Below, in pieces: positions 50,868 through 61,246 of a stretch of DNA of 64,000 bases (the stretch's first letter is position 1; every line of letters begins with the position of its first letter). A program made the position numbers and the translations under genes. The notes beneath the pieces were generated by a model. The model worked only from the letters and a program-made list of their open reading frames with translations, searched no databases and had not been told where the DNA came from. The DNA is from an uncultured Rhodocyclaceae bacterium. Its GTDB lineage: Bacteria > Pseudomonadota > Gammaproteobacteria > Burkholderiales > Rhodocyclaceae. The stretch is taken from NCBI GenBank assembly GCA_907163075.1, contig CAJQTY010000001.1:2914001-2978000 (forward strand), read 5' to 3'.

Positions 50868-51941
50868 ATGCATATTATTCTTGTCCCCAGCCGTCTGGCA
50901 ACCGCCAGATCGCTGAAGATCACACCCAGGCTGATGCTCTCGGCGCTTGCCGGCTTCATTTGCCTGTCGTTCGCGACGCCTTTTTTTCTGGCTTGGGTCG
51001 GTATCCGCTTCAACCTGCCCTTCGCCGCGGAACTTGTGGGGTCGGCGCAGCAAGTTCAGGCGGCGCAGCAAGTTCAGCCGGCTCCGCAGGTGGCGAATAT
51101 CGAGACCGACGAGTACGTGCGCGAGAACATTTCCTCCATGGCGGTCAAGCTGGGCGAGATGCAGGCGCAGGTGATGCGGCTGGATTCCTTGAGCGAGCGC
51201 TTGTCCAAACTTGCCGGTGTCAATGCCCCGAAAAATCCCGTCAATGGCAAGGACGCGCAGGGCGGTCCGCTGATTCACCTGTCGCGCCCGCTTTCGGCCA
51301 ATGAACTGCAGGGCGAAATTGACCGGCTGGCCGATATCGTCGAGCAACGCAGCGACATGCTGACCGCGCTTGAATCGCAACTCATGGAGCGGCGCATCAA
51401 GGGCAGCCTGCTGCCGACGATCGTACCGATCGCCGCCGCTCGCGTGGGTTCGCCGTACGGACACCGTCTGGATCCGATCGCCGGTGTTGGCGCCATGCAT
51501 GAAGGGCTCGATTTTGTTGCCGACAAGGGCACGCGGGTTGTCGCCTCGGCCGGCGGCGTTGTGGTGGCGGCCGAGTATCACGCGCAGTATGGCAACCTGA
51601 TCGAGATCGATCACGGTAACGATTTTTCCTCGCGGTATGCCCATCTTTCGAGCCTCGGTGTCAAGGCCGGACAGATCGTCAAACGCGGCCAGACCATTGG
51701 CGCCAGCGGCAACACTGGCCGCTCGACGGGGCCGCACCTGCATTTTGAAGTGCGTTTCAAGGGCGTGGCGCAGGATCCCCAGCGTTTTCTGCAACAGGAT
51801 CCGCAACTGGCGCTTAGCGGCTACAGCGTTTTCAACTCGCCGCGCGACCCGAAAGCAGGGGCGCCGTCGCTCAGAGCGCCCGCGCGTTCACGGGCGACTG
51901 TAAGCTTCAACGCGCCGCCCGCAGACGCTCCGGGCGAGTGA
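50868..51941 (+). CDS. M23-family peptidase, membrane-anchored
   Basis: A 357-residue protein with one N-terminal span (SALAGFICLSFATPFFLAWVG), a short Gln/Val/Ala repeat (AQQVQAAQQVQ), a coiled-coil part and a LytM/M23 domain. Zinc-site motifs are HEGLDFVADKG near residue 207 and GPHLHFEVRFKG near 285, both intact, so it should cut peptidoglycan cross-bridges or act as an EnvC-like activator. It starts 23 bases from the dciA start on the other strand and precedes secA. Confidence 0.92.
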   Translation: MHIILVPSRLATARSLKITPRLMLSALAGFICLSFATPFFLAWVGIRFNLPFAAELVGSAQQVQAAQQVQPAPQVANIETDEYVRENISSMAVKLGEMQAQVMRLDSLSERLSKLAGVNAPKNPVNGKDAQGGPLIHLSRPLSANELQGEIDRLADIVEQRSDMLTALESQLMERRIKGSLLPTIVPIAAARVGSPYGHRLDPIAGVGAMHEGLDFVADKGTRVVASAGGVVVAAEYHAQYGNLIEIDHGNDFSSRYAHLSSLGVKAGQIVKRGQTIGASGNTGRSTGPHLHFEVRFKGVAQDPQRFLQQDPQLALSGYSVFNSPRDPKAGAPSLRAPARSRATVSFNAPPADAPGE

Positions 51942-52067
51942 TCGGCCAGCTTCGCCGCGCATGCTTTCGCGGCGAAGCGTTGACGAGCTGTCAAGCAATT
52001 GCTGAAAAACCGGCGCACTTCCCGTGCGTGTTAGAATCCCCCTTTTACACGCTCAAATACTCCCAGA

Positions 52068-54779
<2,712 letters not shown>

Positions 54780-54800
54780 CGACTAAACGCATTCGGCACC

Positions 54801-54864
54801 GAGGGCGCAGAGACGCAGAGAACGCCGAGTTCTCTGTTTCCTCTGCGCCCTCTGCGTCTCTGCG
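54801..54864. repeat. Dispersed CGCAGAG/CTCTGCG palindromic repeat
   Basis: GAGGGCGCAGAGACGCAGAG is mirrored by CTCTGCGCCCTC and CTCTGCGTCTCTGCG downstream, so several overlapping long hairpins are possible. It fills the secA-argJ gap and may end secA transcription. A related stretch occurs at the right edge of the window (63968-64000). Confidence 0.75.
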
Positions 54865-54891
54865 ATCCCTGTGTTGAAAGAGGTTAAAACG

Positions 54892-56130
54892 ATGCCCGTC
54901 AATTTCGCCACCCCCGCCCCGGAAGCACTGTTCCCCATTGCCGGTATCCGTCTTGGCCTGGCCGAAGCCGGCATCCGCAAGGTCGACCGGCGTGATCTGA
55001 CACTGCTGGCGCTCGATGCGGGCTGCACGGTCGCCGGCGTATTCACGCAGAATCGCTTCTGCGCGGCGCCGGTGCAGCTGTGCCGCAGCCACCTGGATTC
55101 CGGCAGCGAGATTCGGGCGCTCGTCATCAACACCGGCAACGCCAATGCCGGTACCGGCGAGCCCGGCCTGCGCGCGGCGCAAGCGACCTGCGCCGCCGTC
55201 GGTCAATTGCTCGGCGTCGGCGCGGATCAGGTGCTGCCGTTCTCGACCGGCGTCATTCTCGAGCCGCTGCCCATCGATCGGCTGATTGCCGGTCTGCCGC
55301 GCTGCGTGGACGATCTGGCGGCTGGCCACTGGCACGCCGCCGCGCATGGCATCATGACCACCGATACGGTAGCCAAGGCGGCCTCGCGGCGGCTGCAAAT
55401 CAACGGCAGGACGGTGACCCTTACCGGCATCAGCAAGGGGGCCGGCATGATCAAGCCGAACATGGCCACCATGCTCGGTTTCCTGGCGACCGACGCCGGC
55501 GTCGCCGAGCCCCTGCTCCGGCAACTGGTGCGCGAAGCCGCCGACGAATCCTTCAACTGCATTACCGTCGATGGCGATACCTCGACCAACGATTCCTTTA
55601 TCGTGATTACCACCGGGCAATCCGGCGTCAGCTTCTCCGATGCGTCCGAGCCGGGCTACGCCGAACTGCGCGCGGCGGTGATCAGCGTCGCGCTCGAACT
55701 GGCGCAGGCCATCATCCGTGACGGCGAAGGCGCGACCAAGTTCATTACGGTCGCCGTCGAAGGCGGGAGGGATCGGCAGGAGTGCAAGCGCGTCGGCTAC
55801 GCCGTCGGCCACTCGCCGCTGGTCAAGACCGCGTTCTTCGCCTCCGACCCCAATCTCGGCCGCATTCTCGCCGCCATCGGCTATGCCGACATTGACGGAC
55901 TCGACGTCGACGGCGTTCGTGTCTGGCTGGGCCGTGCCGGCGAGGAAATACTGGTCGCCGAAAAAGGCGGCCGCGCCGAGTCCTACCGCGAAGAGGATGG
56001 CGCACGCATCATGCAGGAGGCGGAGATTACCGTGCGCATCGACCTCGGCCGCGGGCCGGCCAGCGGCAAGGTCTATAGCTGCGATTTCTCGTATGACTAC
56101 GTGAAGATCAACGCCGATTACCGGACATAA
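54892..56130 (+). CDS. argJ: Ornithine acetyltransferase / N-acetylglutamate synthase
   Basis: Bifunctional arginine-synthesis enzyme that recycles the acetyl group from N-acetylornithine to glutamate. The protein is 412 residues from [26 protein letters not shown] precedes this ATG and a start seven codons upstream is less likely. It shows [26 protein letters not shown], the autocleavage site [23 protein letters not shown] (Thr nucleophile) and the C-terminal [10 protein letters not shown]. The last bases form one copy of a 17-bp direct repeat that bounds the next island. Confidence 0.96.
   Translation: MPVNFATPAPEALFPIAGIRLGLAEAGIRKVDRRDLTLLALDAGCTVAGVFTQNRFCAAPVQLCRSHLDSGSEIRALVINTGNANAGTGEPGLRAAQATCAAVGQLLGVGADQVLPFSTGVILEPLPIDRLIAGLPRCVDDLAAGHWHAAAHGIMTTDTVAKAASRRLQINGRTVTLTGISKGAGMIKPNMATMLGFLATDAGVAEPLLRQLVREAADESFNCITVDGDTSTNDSFIVITTGQSGVSFSDASEPGYAELRAAVISVALELAQAIIRDGEGATKFITVAVEGGRDRQECKRVGYAVGHSPLVKTAFFASDPNLGRILAAIGYADIDGLDVDGVRVWLGRAGEEILVAEKGGRAESYREEDGARIMQEAEITVRIDLGRGPASGKVYSCDFSYDYVKINADYRT
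56110..56126 (+). repeat. 17-bp direct repeat, left copy, at the argJ 3' end
   Basis: AACGCCGATTACCGGAC, the codons for the last residues of ArgJ. The identical sequence recurs at 57274-57290 next to the 3' end of apaG. The two copies bracket the toxin-antitoxin module. Confidence 0.85.
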
Positions 56131-56131
56131 A

Positions 56132-56202
56132 CAACGCTTCGGTCATGTTCAGGAAACACTCCTAAAATCCGCTTAAATGCGGGGTTTTCATGCCGAACGT
56201 TG
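56132..56202. repeat. Imperfect long hairpin with an inner terminator
   Basis: The outer arms CAACGCTTCGGTCATG (56132-56147) and CATGCCGAACGTTG (56189-56202) pair with two single-base bulges. Inside, AAAATCCGC pairs with GCGGGGTTTT over a short loop and acts as a probable terminator of argJ. Its bulged shape recalls folded recombination sites, but the matching boxes of an integron attC are incomplete. Confidence 0.6.
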
Positions 56203-56275
56203 CTGGATGTTAAATTGGCTGCTGTCAAAAAATGGTACAGTAGTCCAGCCGCCAGAAAACTTAGAAACCATCCCG

Positions 56276-56303
56276 AGCCCCAGCCTTCGCGCTGGGGCTT
56301 TCA
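56276..56303 (+). terminator. Terminator before the toxin-antitoxin genes
   Basis: AGCCCCAGC pairs with GCTGGGGCT across a short loop, followed by TTTCATTT. It lies upstream of the toxin-antitoxin promoter and would shield it from read-through. Confidence 0.75.
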
Positions 56304-56341
56304 TTTGATGCTACAAAATTCTGTCTTTCCGACAAAGTGAC

Positions 56342-56356
56342 CTATATACTGTATAG
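56342..56356. promoter_or_regulatory. Palindrome at the toxin-antitoxin start, likely operator
   Basis: CTATATACTGTATAG, with the exact core TATAC-T-GTATA, lies two bases before the ATG at 56359. Its TATA-rich sequence may double as a promoter element. A helix-turn-helix antitoxin would be expected to bind here. Confidence 0.55.
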
Positions 56357-56358
56357 TA

Positions 56359-56685
56359 ATGAACGCGATGGAAATAACCCCACTACCGTTCGTCCTGAAC
56401 GATGCCAACTTTTTGAAACGGCTTCGTAGCGCGGCGGCAGATTCGTCAAGGGTTATCGTCATGGCGCACGCCAAGAAACGAATGCGGGAACGGAAGATCA
56501 ACCAGAACCAGATTCTCACATGTCTGCAAAAAGGAGTTATTTGCGAACCGGCCCATCTGACAACACACGGCGATTGGAAGGCAACTATTACCCACAGAGT
56601 TGCCGGCGACGTTATCCGTGTAGCAGCGGCGATTCAAATGAAGGATAACGGGGATTATTGCATTGTGATAACGGTGATGAAATGA
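56359..56685 (+). CDS. DUF4258 toxin-like protein
   Basis: A 108-residue protein with a DUF4258 domain: VIVMAHAKKRMRERKINQNQILTCLQKGVICEP in pattern, then WKATITHRVAGDVIRVAAAIQM and YCIVITVM. This family is RelE/HigB-like and usually forms the toxin half of a toxin-antitoxin pair, probably an mRNA interferase. The gene precedes its antitoxin, an order seen in higBA and mqsRA. The start codon lies directly after a palindrome. Its stop overlaps the antitoxin ATG. Confidence 0.8.
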   Translation: MNAMEITPLPFVLNDANFLKRLRSAAADSSRVIVMAHAKKRMRERKINQNQILTCLQKGVICEPAHLTTHGDWKATITHRVAGDVIRVAAAIQMKDNGDYCIVITVMK

Positions 56686-57119
56686 ACCACTACCACTACA
56701 CTGAAAGCGGTCTGCGCAATATCTGGCTAGCCAGCGGATTCGAAATGGTTGAAACCAACTACGGGAAAGGTGTGGCTATTCACGACGTTCCTGGCTTGCA
56801 CCGCGCCATTGGTGAGGCTATTGCAAAGAAACCATGGATCACCGGCTCTGAGTTGCGGTTCTTGCGCAAGGAGATGGATCTGTCACAACGTGCTCTCGGC
56901 CAGTTGCTGGGAATTACGGATCAGGCTCTTGCCAAGTGGGAGAAGACCGGGCGCGTACCGAAGACGGCTGACCGCATGATTCGTTTGATCTATCTGGAGC
57001 ACATTGATGGAAACATCCCAATTCGGGCCACCATTGAACGGATCAACGACACCGACCGAGCCGAATACGAACGAATGACGGCAGAGGAAAGCACTAACGG
57101 CTGGCGCATTGCTGCTTGA
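56682..57119 (+). CDS. XRE-type helix-turn-helix antitoxin
   Basis: A 145-residue protein. The N-terminal half (MNHYHYTESGLRNIWLASGFE and VAIHDVPGLHRAIGEAIAKK) should bind the toxin, and the C-terminal half is an XRE helix-turn-helix, LRFLRKEMDLSQRALGQLLGITDQALAKWEKTGRVP. MqsA/HigA-type antitoxins repress their own operon. It overlaps the toxin gene (ATGA) and ends shortly before a terminator. Confidence 0.85.
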   Translation: MNHYHYTESGLRNIWLASGFEMVETNYGKGVAIHDVPGLHRAIGEAIAKKPWITGSELRFLRKEMDLSQRALGQLLGITDQALAKWEKTGRVPKTADRMIRLIYLEHIDGNIPIRATIERINDTDRAEYERMTAEESTNGWRIAA

Positions 57120-57143
57120 TTTCGTTTTGCCTTCCACCTTCAG

Positions 57144-57166
57144 CCCGCCCAATGTGGCGGGTTTTT
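57144..57166 (+). terminator. Terminator of the toxin-antitoxin operon
   Basis: CCCGCC, a six-base loop, GGCGGG and five T residues, 24 bases after the antitoxin stop. Confidence 0.8.
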
Positions 57167-57273
57167 CTATTTCGGAATGCAGCAGTCACCAACCATTGGA
57201 CGGGATAAAAAAGCGGGTACAGCTCAATCCTGCCGCACTTCGAATCATCTGGCAGCAAGGCATTGAAGCCTAT

Positions 57274-57290
57274 AACGCCGATTACCGGAC
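57274..57290 (+). repeat. 17-bp direct repeat, right copy
   Basis: AACGCCGATTACCGGAC, identical to the argJ 3' end. It lies one base before the apaG stop codon on the other strand. Without the island, argJ and apaG would be convergent neighbours separated by almost nothing. Confidence 0.85.
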
Positions 57291-57291
57291 C

Positions 57292-57675
57292 TTAATGCAG
57301 CACGCGCGGGATGCTCAGTGTAAATTCGTCGATCATCGTCTCGAACTGCGTGCCGTCTTCCGCCGTCATCTGAAAACTGCCGCGCATCGTGCCGACCGGC
57401 GTATCGAGCTGGCAGCCGCTGGTGTATTCAAACTTCTCGCCCGGCTTGAGCAGCGGCTGCTGGCCGACGACGCCGAGGCCGCGCACCTCCTGTACCCGTG
57501 AGTTGGCGTCGGTGATGATCCAGTGCCGGGAAATCAATTGCGCCGTCACGGTGCCGACATTTTCGATGCTGATCGTGTAAGCGAAAACGTAACGCTCGCT
57601 GGCGGGGTCGGATTGGTCTGCGATGAACTGCGGGACGGCGCTCGCCGCGATCTGGTATTTCTTGCTTTCGGCCAT
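57292..57675 (-). CDS. apaG: ApaG protein
   Basis: A 127-residue protein with an FN3-like fold, usual size for the family. It starts MAESKKYQIAASAVPQFIADQSDP and shows RYVFAYTISIENVGTVTAQLISRHWIITDANSRVQEVRGLGVVGQQPLLKPGEKFEYTSG in pattern, the ApaG signature. Its biochemical role is not settled, though it affects cobalt and magnesium resistance in enterobacteria. Upstream in-frame sequence to 57831 looks non-coding and is left out. Confidence 0.95.
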   Translation of the reverse strand: MAESKKYQIAASAVPQFIADQSDPASERYVFAYTISIENVGTVTAQLISRHWIITDANSRVQEVRGLGVVGQQPLLKPGEKFEYTSGCQLDTPVGTMRGSFQMTAEDGTQFETMIDEFTLSIPRVLH

Positions 57676-57857
57676 GGGTGGGAGTCTGGATGAGTGACGA
57701 AGGGACTCATTGCACACGAAAGCATTGCGCGAAGCAAGCCTAAGTTTGGGCGGCGCACTTGCAACCGGTACGCGCCAAAGCAGTTGCACTGGTTTTGCAA
57801 CTGTTTTGACGGATATTCGGCCTGACATCACTTTTCTGACTTACGCGCTACCAGTTT

Positions 57858-59546
57858 TCATATGGCGGGAAACGGCACCACGCCGATTTCCGGATGTTCG
57901 GTCATAAACTCATCCCACGCTGATCGCGCAACATCGCATTGCTCCTCGGAGAACAGGAGGCACCAGCGCCGCAACGACAGTTGGGCCGCGCTCGGTTGCC
58001 CGTTGAGGGCGGCGGCCTTTGCGTACCTGAATAGCGCTGATTCAATTGGATAGCGGGTGGATACCAAACGTAGACGTTCCAGTTCATCACTATTCATGTT
58101 GGCACGCGGTTTGATGCGCAGGTCGAACAGTGCGGTTTGCAGCGCCCGCAAAACCCGAATATCTGGCGGCGGAGGCTCTGGCAAAAAGCCAATCCGTGCC
58201 GCCCGCATGCGGTAGGACTGCAGATCGACTTCAATTTTTCGATAGTCGCCCCATGCCAGTGCCAGTGTCGCAGTTAGTAAACAAAGGATGAGCGCGGCAA
58301 AGGCGCGTGGTAGCCGAAACATGCCGGGTAGCGCTGAACGCGCATTGAGCGATCCCATCATTAGAGCCGCCGGTACTAGAAAGAAGGCCTTGCAATGGGG
58401 GAGTTCCAGCAAGCAGTGCAACATGAATGTGGACAGGGCCAGCAGCAGGATAATCTGCGCGGCCGTCGTGGCGCGCCGCAACTGCCACCAGAACCAAGCG
58501 CCCAGCAAGGTTGCCAAGCCCAGGCCCAGCGGCACGCCGTTCCACACCATAAGATCAAGCAAGAGATTGTGGGCGTGCTGAACTCCGATTTTTAGATCCG
58601 CGTAGTTCGGCAACTCGCCGAGTTGTACCATGCGGCCTTGATTCCAGCCGTAACCGAACCAAGGTTTGTGCACAATGCCGTCGATCATCATGGCCCAGAT
58701 TTTTGGGCGCAGACCGGTCGATAGTTGTTGATCAAAGGTGAGCGCTACGCCACCCTCGACCAAACGTGTAGCTGCCGGCCAACCCAGCACCAGAACGGCG
58801 AACCAGAGTCCGAGGCATATGAATGCTCCTCGGTGCCTGGCACTTCCGAGCGGCCCTGGGGAGTACAGTGCCGTGACCAGAAGCAGGCCGACGGCGAGCC
58901 AACTCGTGCGTGACTGGGTGCTCGCCACACCCACCAGCACGGTTGCAGCGGCAAGCACGGTGAGTACACCGCCGATGCGACCGTGCAAGTGCGCCCACCA
59001 CAGGCCAACGAGTCCCCAAACGAGCAAAGTTGCCAACTCGTTTGCCTGCCCTACGTTTGCTACCGAACGATTGCCTGCCGGGATCGCCGCCAATAATGGT
59101 CCCCAGTCGAGGCGAATCCACTGCGCCAGGGCCAGCGCCGTGGACACCAAGGCGGCGATGAACAGCCCCGCGAACAACGCATCAGGCAGCCTGCCGGGGG
59201 CCAGTTCTTCAGTACGACGGGCCACCGCCACCGTCAAGGCGAACCCGACGAGATAGAGGCTGACTACCGGCGCCTCGGCCGGGAATATGAACAAGCCGCA
59301 CACGGCCTGTAGTAGCGGGACCAGGGCCGTAAGCGCGAATCCGATGCTCAGCGCGTCGAGTTCCAGACTGCCGCGGTGCAAGGCAAGCGCCCAGGCGGCG
59401 ATCGGCACTACCGCCAGACCGGCCAATATCTCGCTATATAGTGTTGGCCATGGTTCCGTATGCACCGGTAGCAACCAAGGTGCACTCAGGGATAGCGCGA
59501 GCAATATCCAGCCAAGACCCGTCGCTTCGTTCTTGCTCGGGTTCAT
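57858..59546 (-). CDS. pglL: PglL/PilO-type O-oligosaccharyltransferase (Wzy fold)
   Basis: A 562-residue membrane protein with at least ten spans in its first 420 residues and a soluble C-terminal part. The Wzy_C block includes STQSRTSWLAVGLLLVTALYSPG near residue 235 and the periplasmic loop KPWFGYGWNQGRM with a QHAHNLLLDLMVWNGVPLG segment near 325, matching PglL/PilO pilin glycosylases rather than O-antigen ligases. The pilin gene lies just upstream on the same strand, so the pilin is the likely target. The ATG reading MNPSKNEATGLG starts one base after the stop of a small ORF. Confidence 0.87.
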   Translation of the reverse strand: MNPSKNEATGLGWILLALSLSAPWLLPVHTEPWPTLYSEILAGLAVVPIAAWALALHRGSLELDALSIGFALTALVPLLQAVCGLFIFPAEAPVVSLYLVGFALTVAVARRTEELAPGRLPDALFAGLFIAALVSTALALAQWIRLDWGPLLAAIPAGNRSVANVGQANELATLLVWGLVGLWWAHLHGRIGGVLTVLAAATVLVGVASTQSRTSWLAVGLLLVTALYSPGPLGSARHRGAFICLGLWFAVLVLGWPAATRLVEGGVALTFDQQLSTGLRPKIWAMMIDGIVHKPWFGYGWNQGRMVQLGELPNYADLKIGVQHAHNLLLDLMVWNGVPLGLGLATLLGAWFWWQLRRATTAAQIILLLALSTFMLHCLLELPHCKAFFLVPAALMMGSLNARSALPGMFRLPRAFAALILCLLTATLALAWGDYRKIEVDLQSYRMRAARIGFLPEPPPPDIRVLRALQTALFDLRIKPRANMNSDELERLRLVSTRYPIESALFRYAKAAALNGQPSAAQLSLRRWCLLFSEEQCDVARSAWDEFMTEHPEIGVVPFPAI

Positions 59547-59547
59547 G

Positions 59548-59712
59548 CTAAAAACCGCAGTTGAAATAGTCGGGCAAGCTGCAAGCCTTGTCCAGCATGG
59601 CTTGCAGCGATCTGAAGCCAACGACGGAGCCGTTGTCGTGAACTCGCTGAAACCCTTTCCGTTTAACGGTTTCAGCCTGCCCGCTGGGATCAACTGAGTT
59701 TTTTGGGTTCAT
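59548..59712 (-). CDS. Possible small protein coupled to pglL
   Basis: A 54-residue frame starting MNPKNSVDPSGQAE and ending LPDYFNCGF. Its stop (TAG) is one base from the pglL ATG, the kind of spacing seen with translational coupling. No family is recognised, and the ribosome binding site is weak (CCGGA). It contains two Cys near its C-terminus (ACSLPDYFNCGF), a spacing that resembles pilin disulphide loops, so it could also be a decayed pilin tail. Confidence 0.4.
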   Translation of the reverse strand: MNPKNSVDPSGQAETVKRKGFQRVHDNGSVVGFRSLQAMLDKACSLPDYFNCGF

Positions 59713-59822
59713 TATGCAATCCGGAGATCGTGGCGCACCCGCCGGTTGTTGCCTGTAGGTAAAGCCGAAAACCATGGACAGGATTCGCCATACGTTTGCT
59801 CAAAAGAGGATCGACCGACGAA

Positions 59823-59846
59823 CAAAGCGGCCCGAAGGCCGCTTTG
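59823..59846 (-). terminator. Hairpin after the pilin gene
   Basis: CAAAGCGGCC and its exact complement GGCCGCTTTG with a four-base loop, about 30 bases past the pilA stop. It has no long T-run, so it may be a partial terminator that keeps pilin expression above pglL. Confidence 0.6.
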
Positions 59847-59874
59847 AACGGAACCGAGTCGTAAAACGAAACGT

Positions 59875-60303
59875 TTATGGGCGGCACTCGGAAGGCAGGT
59901 ACTTGGCATTGATAGCCGTGGAGGCACAGGCCCATGTCAGTTGTCCGCTGCCGCTCGCGTTCGCGGTGGGTGTCAGCGTAAGATCTCCGGTTGCCGTTGG
60001 AACGGTGGAGGTGACCGTAATAACGCCAGTAGTGTCAGCGATTTGAACGTTTGAAACGTACTTGGTCGCCCCAGGGAAAGTGTAACCGGTGGCGGATGCG
60101 GTGAGCGACGCCAAGCCACCAAGCGAGGAACTGGTCTCGGTAACCGCCAACTTGGCCGGCGCGGCCATGAGTATTACCTCAGAGACCTTTGCACGGGTGG
60201 TGTAGTCCTGATACGCCGGCAGAGCCACAGCGGCCAGAATACCGATAATCGCCACAACGATCATCAGTTCGATCAGCGTAAAACCCTTTTGCATCTGTTT
60301 CAT
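59875..60303 (-). CDS. pilA: Type IV pilin major subunit
   Basis: A 142-residue prepilin. The leader ends KG and is cut before F8 (MKQMQKG / [22 protein letters not shown]); the Glu at mature position 5 is present. The mature domain ends with the disulphide loop C126 to C140 ([17 protein letters not shown]), like pilins of pathogenic Neisseria and other betaproteobacteria. A sigma-54 promoter lies about 50 bases upstream. Thr/Ser-rich segments ([25 protein letters not shown]) are plausible O-glycosylation sites for the neighbouring PglL-like enzyme. Confidence 0.94.
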   Translation of the reverse strand: MKQMQKGFTLIELMIVVAIIGILAAVALPAYQDYTTRAKVSEVILMAAPAKLAVTETSSSLGGLASLTASATGYTFPGATKYVSNVQIADTTGVITVTSTVPTATGDLTLTPTANASGSGQLTWACASTAINAKYLPSECRP

Positions 60304-60353
60304 GGTGTATCTCCTTCGAGGTTATCACGCCAACTGGCGCTCGGTTTTACTAG

Positions 60354-60369
60354 AGCAATCACCATGCCA
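60354..60369 (-). promoter_or_regulatory. Sigma-54 promoter of pilA
   Basis: On the minus strand the sequence TGGCATGGTGATTGCT fits the -24/-12 consensus (TGGCACG, N4, TTGCW) with the GG and GC elements at the required spacing. Transcription should start about 12 bases downstream, near 60343. PilR-PilS control is the usual mechanism for such pilin promoters; those genes are not in the window. Confidence 0.85.
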
Positions 60370-60697
60370 GATTGAGAACGTGCCTGTTAATGCCTTGTTG
60401 CAACAGCCATGCGGTCAACGCGTACAAAACAGTGACGATTTTCGTCAGTTGATTGCGCGAATTTGTCAGTGACGCCTGGGTGATTGGCCTGCCAAAAGAC
60501 ATCAGCCGACAGAGCCAAAAAACGCGCGATCGTTCAGGCGGATGGTCTGCAGATCGCCAGCCCACGCCCGCTGCGGCCGATTCGCTTGTAGGTCGGAAAA
60601 GCCGAAGGCGCCTTCCGACGTTCGGCGGTGGTATCTCACCCGCGGTGTCGGAAGGCGCTGCGCTTTTCCGACCTACGCCAGCGTGTGGCGAAAACGC
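60370..60697. other. Intergenic region between pilA and sixA
   Basis: About 330 bases without a gene. It should hold the PilR-type enhancer sites for pilA, which I cannot pinpoint, and it contains the large REP-like palindrome at 60588-60676 just after the sixA stop. Confidence 0.5.
60588..60676. repeat. REP-like palindrome pair
   Basis: GTAGGTCGGAAAAGC at 60588-60602 is matched by GCTTTTCCGACCTAC at 60662-60676, and the inner GGCGCCTTCCGAC by GTCGGAAGGCGC. The whole 89 bases could fold as one long stem or as two REP-like hairpins (a BIME-type unit). It sits 22 bases beyond the sixA stop. Confidence 0.8.
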
Positions 60698-61171
60698 CTA
60701 ACGCCCGAGATCGGGCGGAATCACGGCGCGCAAAACCGTTTGCGACTCGCTTTGCCGGGTGCGGTTGCTGAACCACCAGACGGCCGCTTTCTTGATCGAC
60801 CAGCTGGCTTCTTCACCGGAGAGGAGAAGGGCCGCGGTTTGGCCGAGCGTCGGCTGATGTCCGACAACGAGCACGGCGCTGGAGCCGTTTCCCTTCTGGC
60901 CACCGTCCGGCCAGCCGACGGCGGCCAGAAGGTTGGCGACGTTGCCGTCGGTGCCGAGGCGCCGGTCGGTTTCGAACGGCAGACCAAGCGTCTTGGCCGT
61001 CTGCTGGCAGCGCACCGCCGGGCTGACCACGATGCGCAATTTTTTCGGGGCGTGCCGGTTAATCCACTCGGCGACTTGCTGTGCCTGCTTTTCGCCGCGC
61101 GCGGTGAGCTTGCGCTTTTGGTCGGGAATGCCGTCCTCGGCCTCGGCGTGCCGCCACAACAGGAGATCCAT
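60698..61171 (-). CDS. sixA: Phosphohistidine phosphatase SixA
   Basis: A 157-residue histidine-phosphatase-superfamily protein that removes phosphate from His residues of phosphotransfer proteins. The catalytic RHG-type motif is LLLWRHAEAEDG near residue 6, with the second His in LVVGHQPTLG near 103. Arg in VSPAVRCQQTA is also conserved. The ATG reading MDLLLWRHAEAED fits; a start at 61240 would add 23 residues before the first strand. Downstream of a Crp/Fnr gene on the same strand. Confidence 0.9.
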   Translation of the reverse strand: MDLLLWRHAEAEDGIPDQKRKLTARGEKQAQQVAEWINRHAPKKLRIVVSPAVRCQQTAKTLGLPFETDRRLGTDGNVANLLAAVGWPDGGQKGNGSSAVLVVGHQPTLGQTAALLLSGEEASWSIKKAAVWWFSNRTRQSESQTVLRAVIPPDLGR

Positions 61172-61246
61172 GCTCGTTTCCTCCGCTAAAGGCGGCATGG
61201 TGGACCGTATTTGTGGCAAGGGTATTTCAGCCGGGTTCATTTATGT

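Noticed and set aside
56110-56215. Complete integron attC site at the left end of the toxin-antitoxin island
   Set aside because: A GTTRRRY-like box is present on one side only, no matching RYYYAAC box pairs with it, and no integrase gene is in the window.
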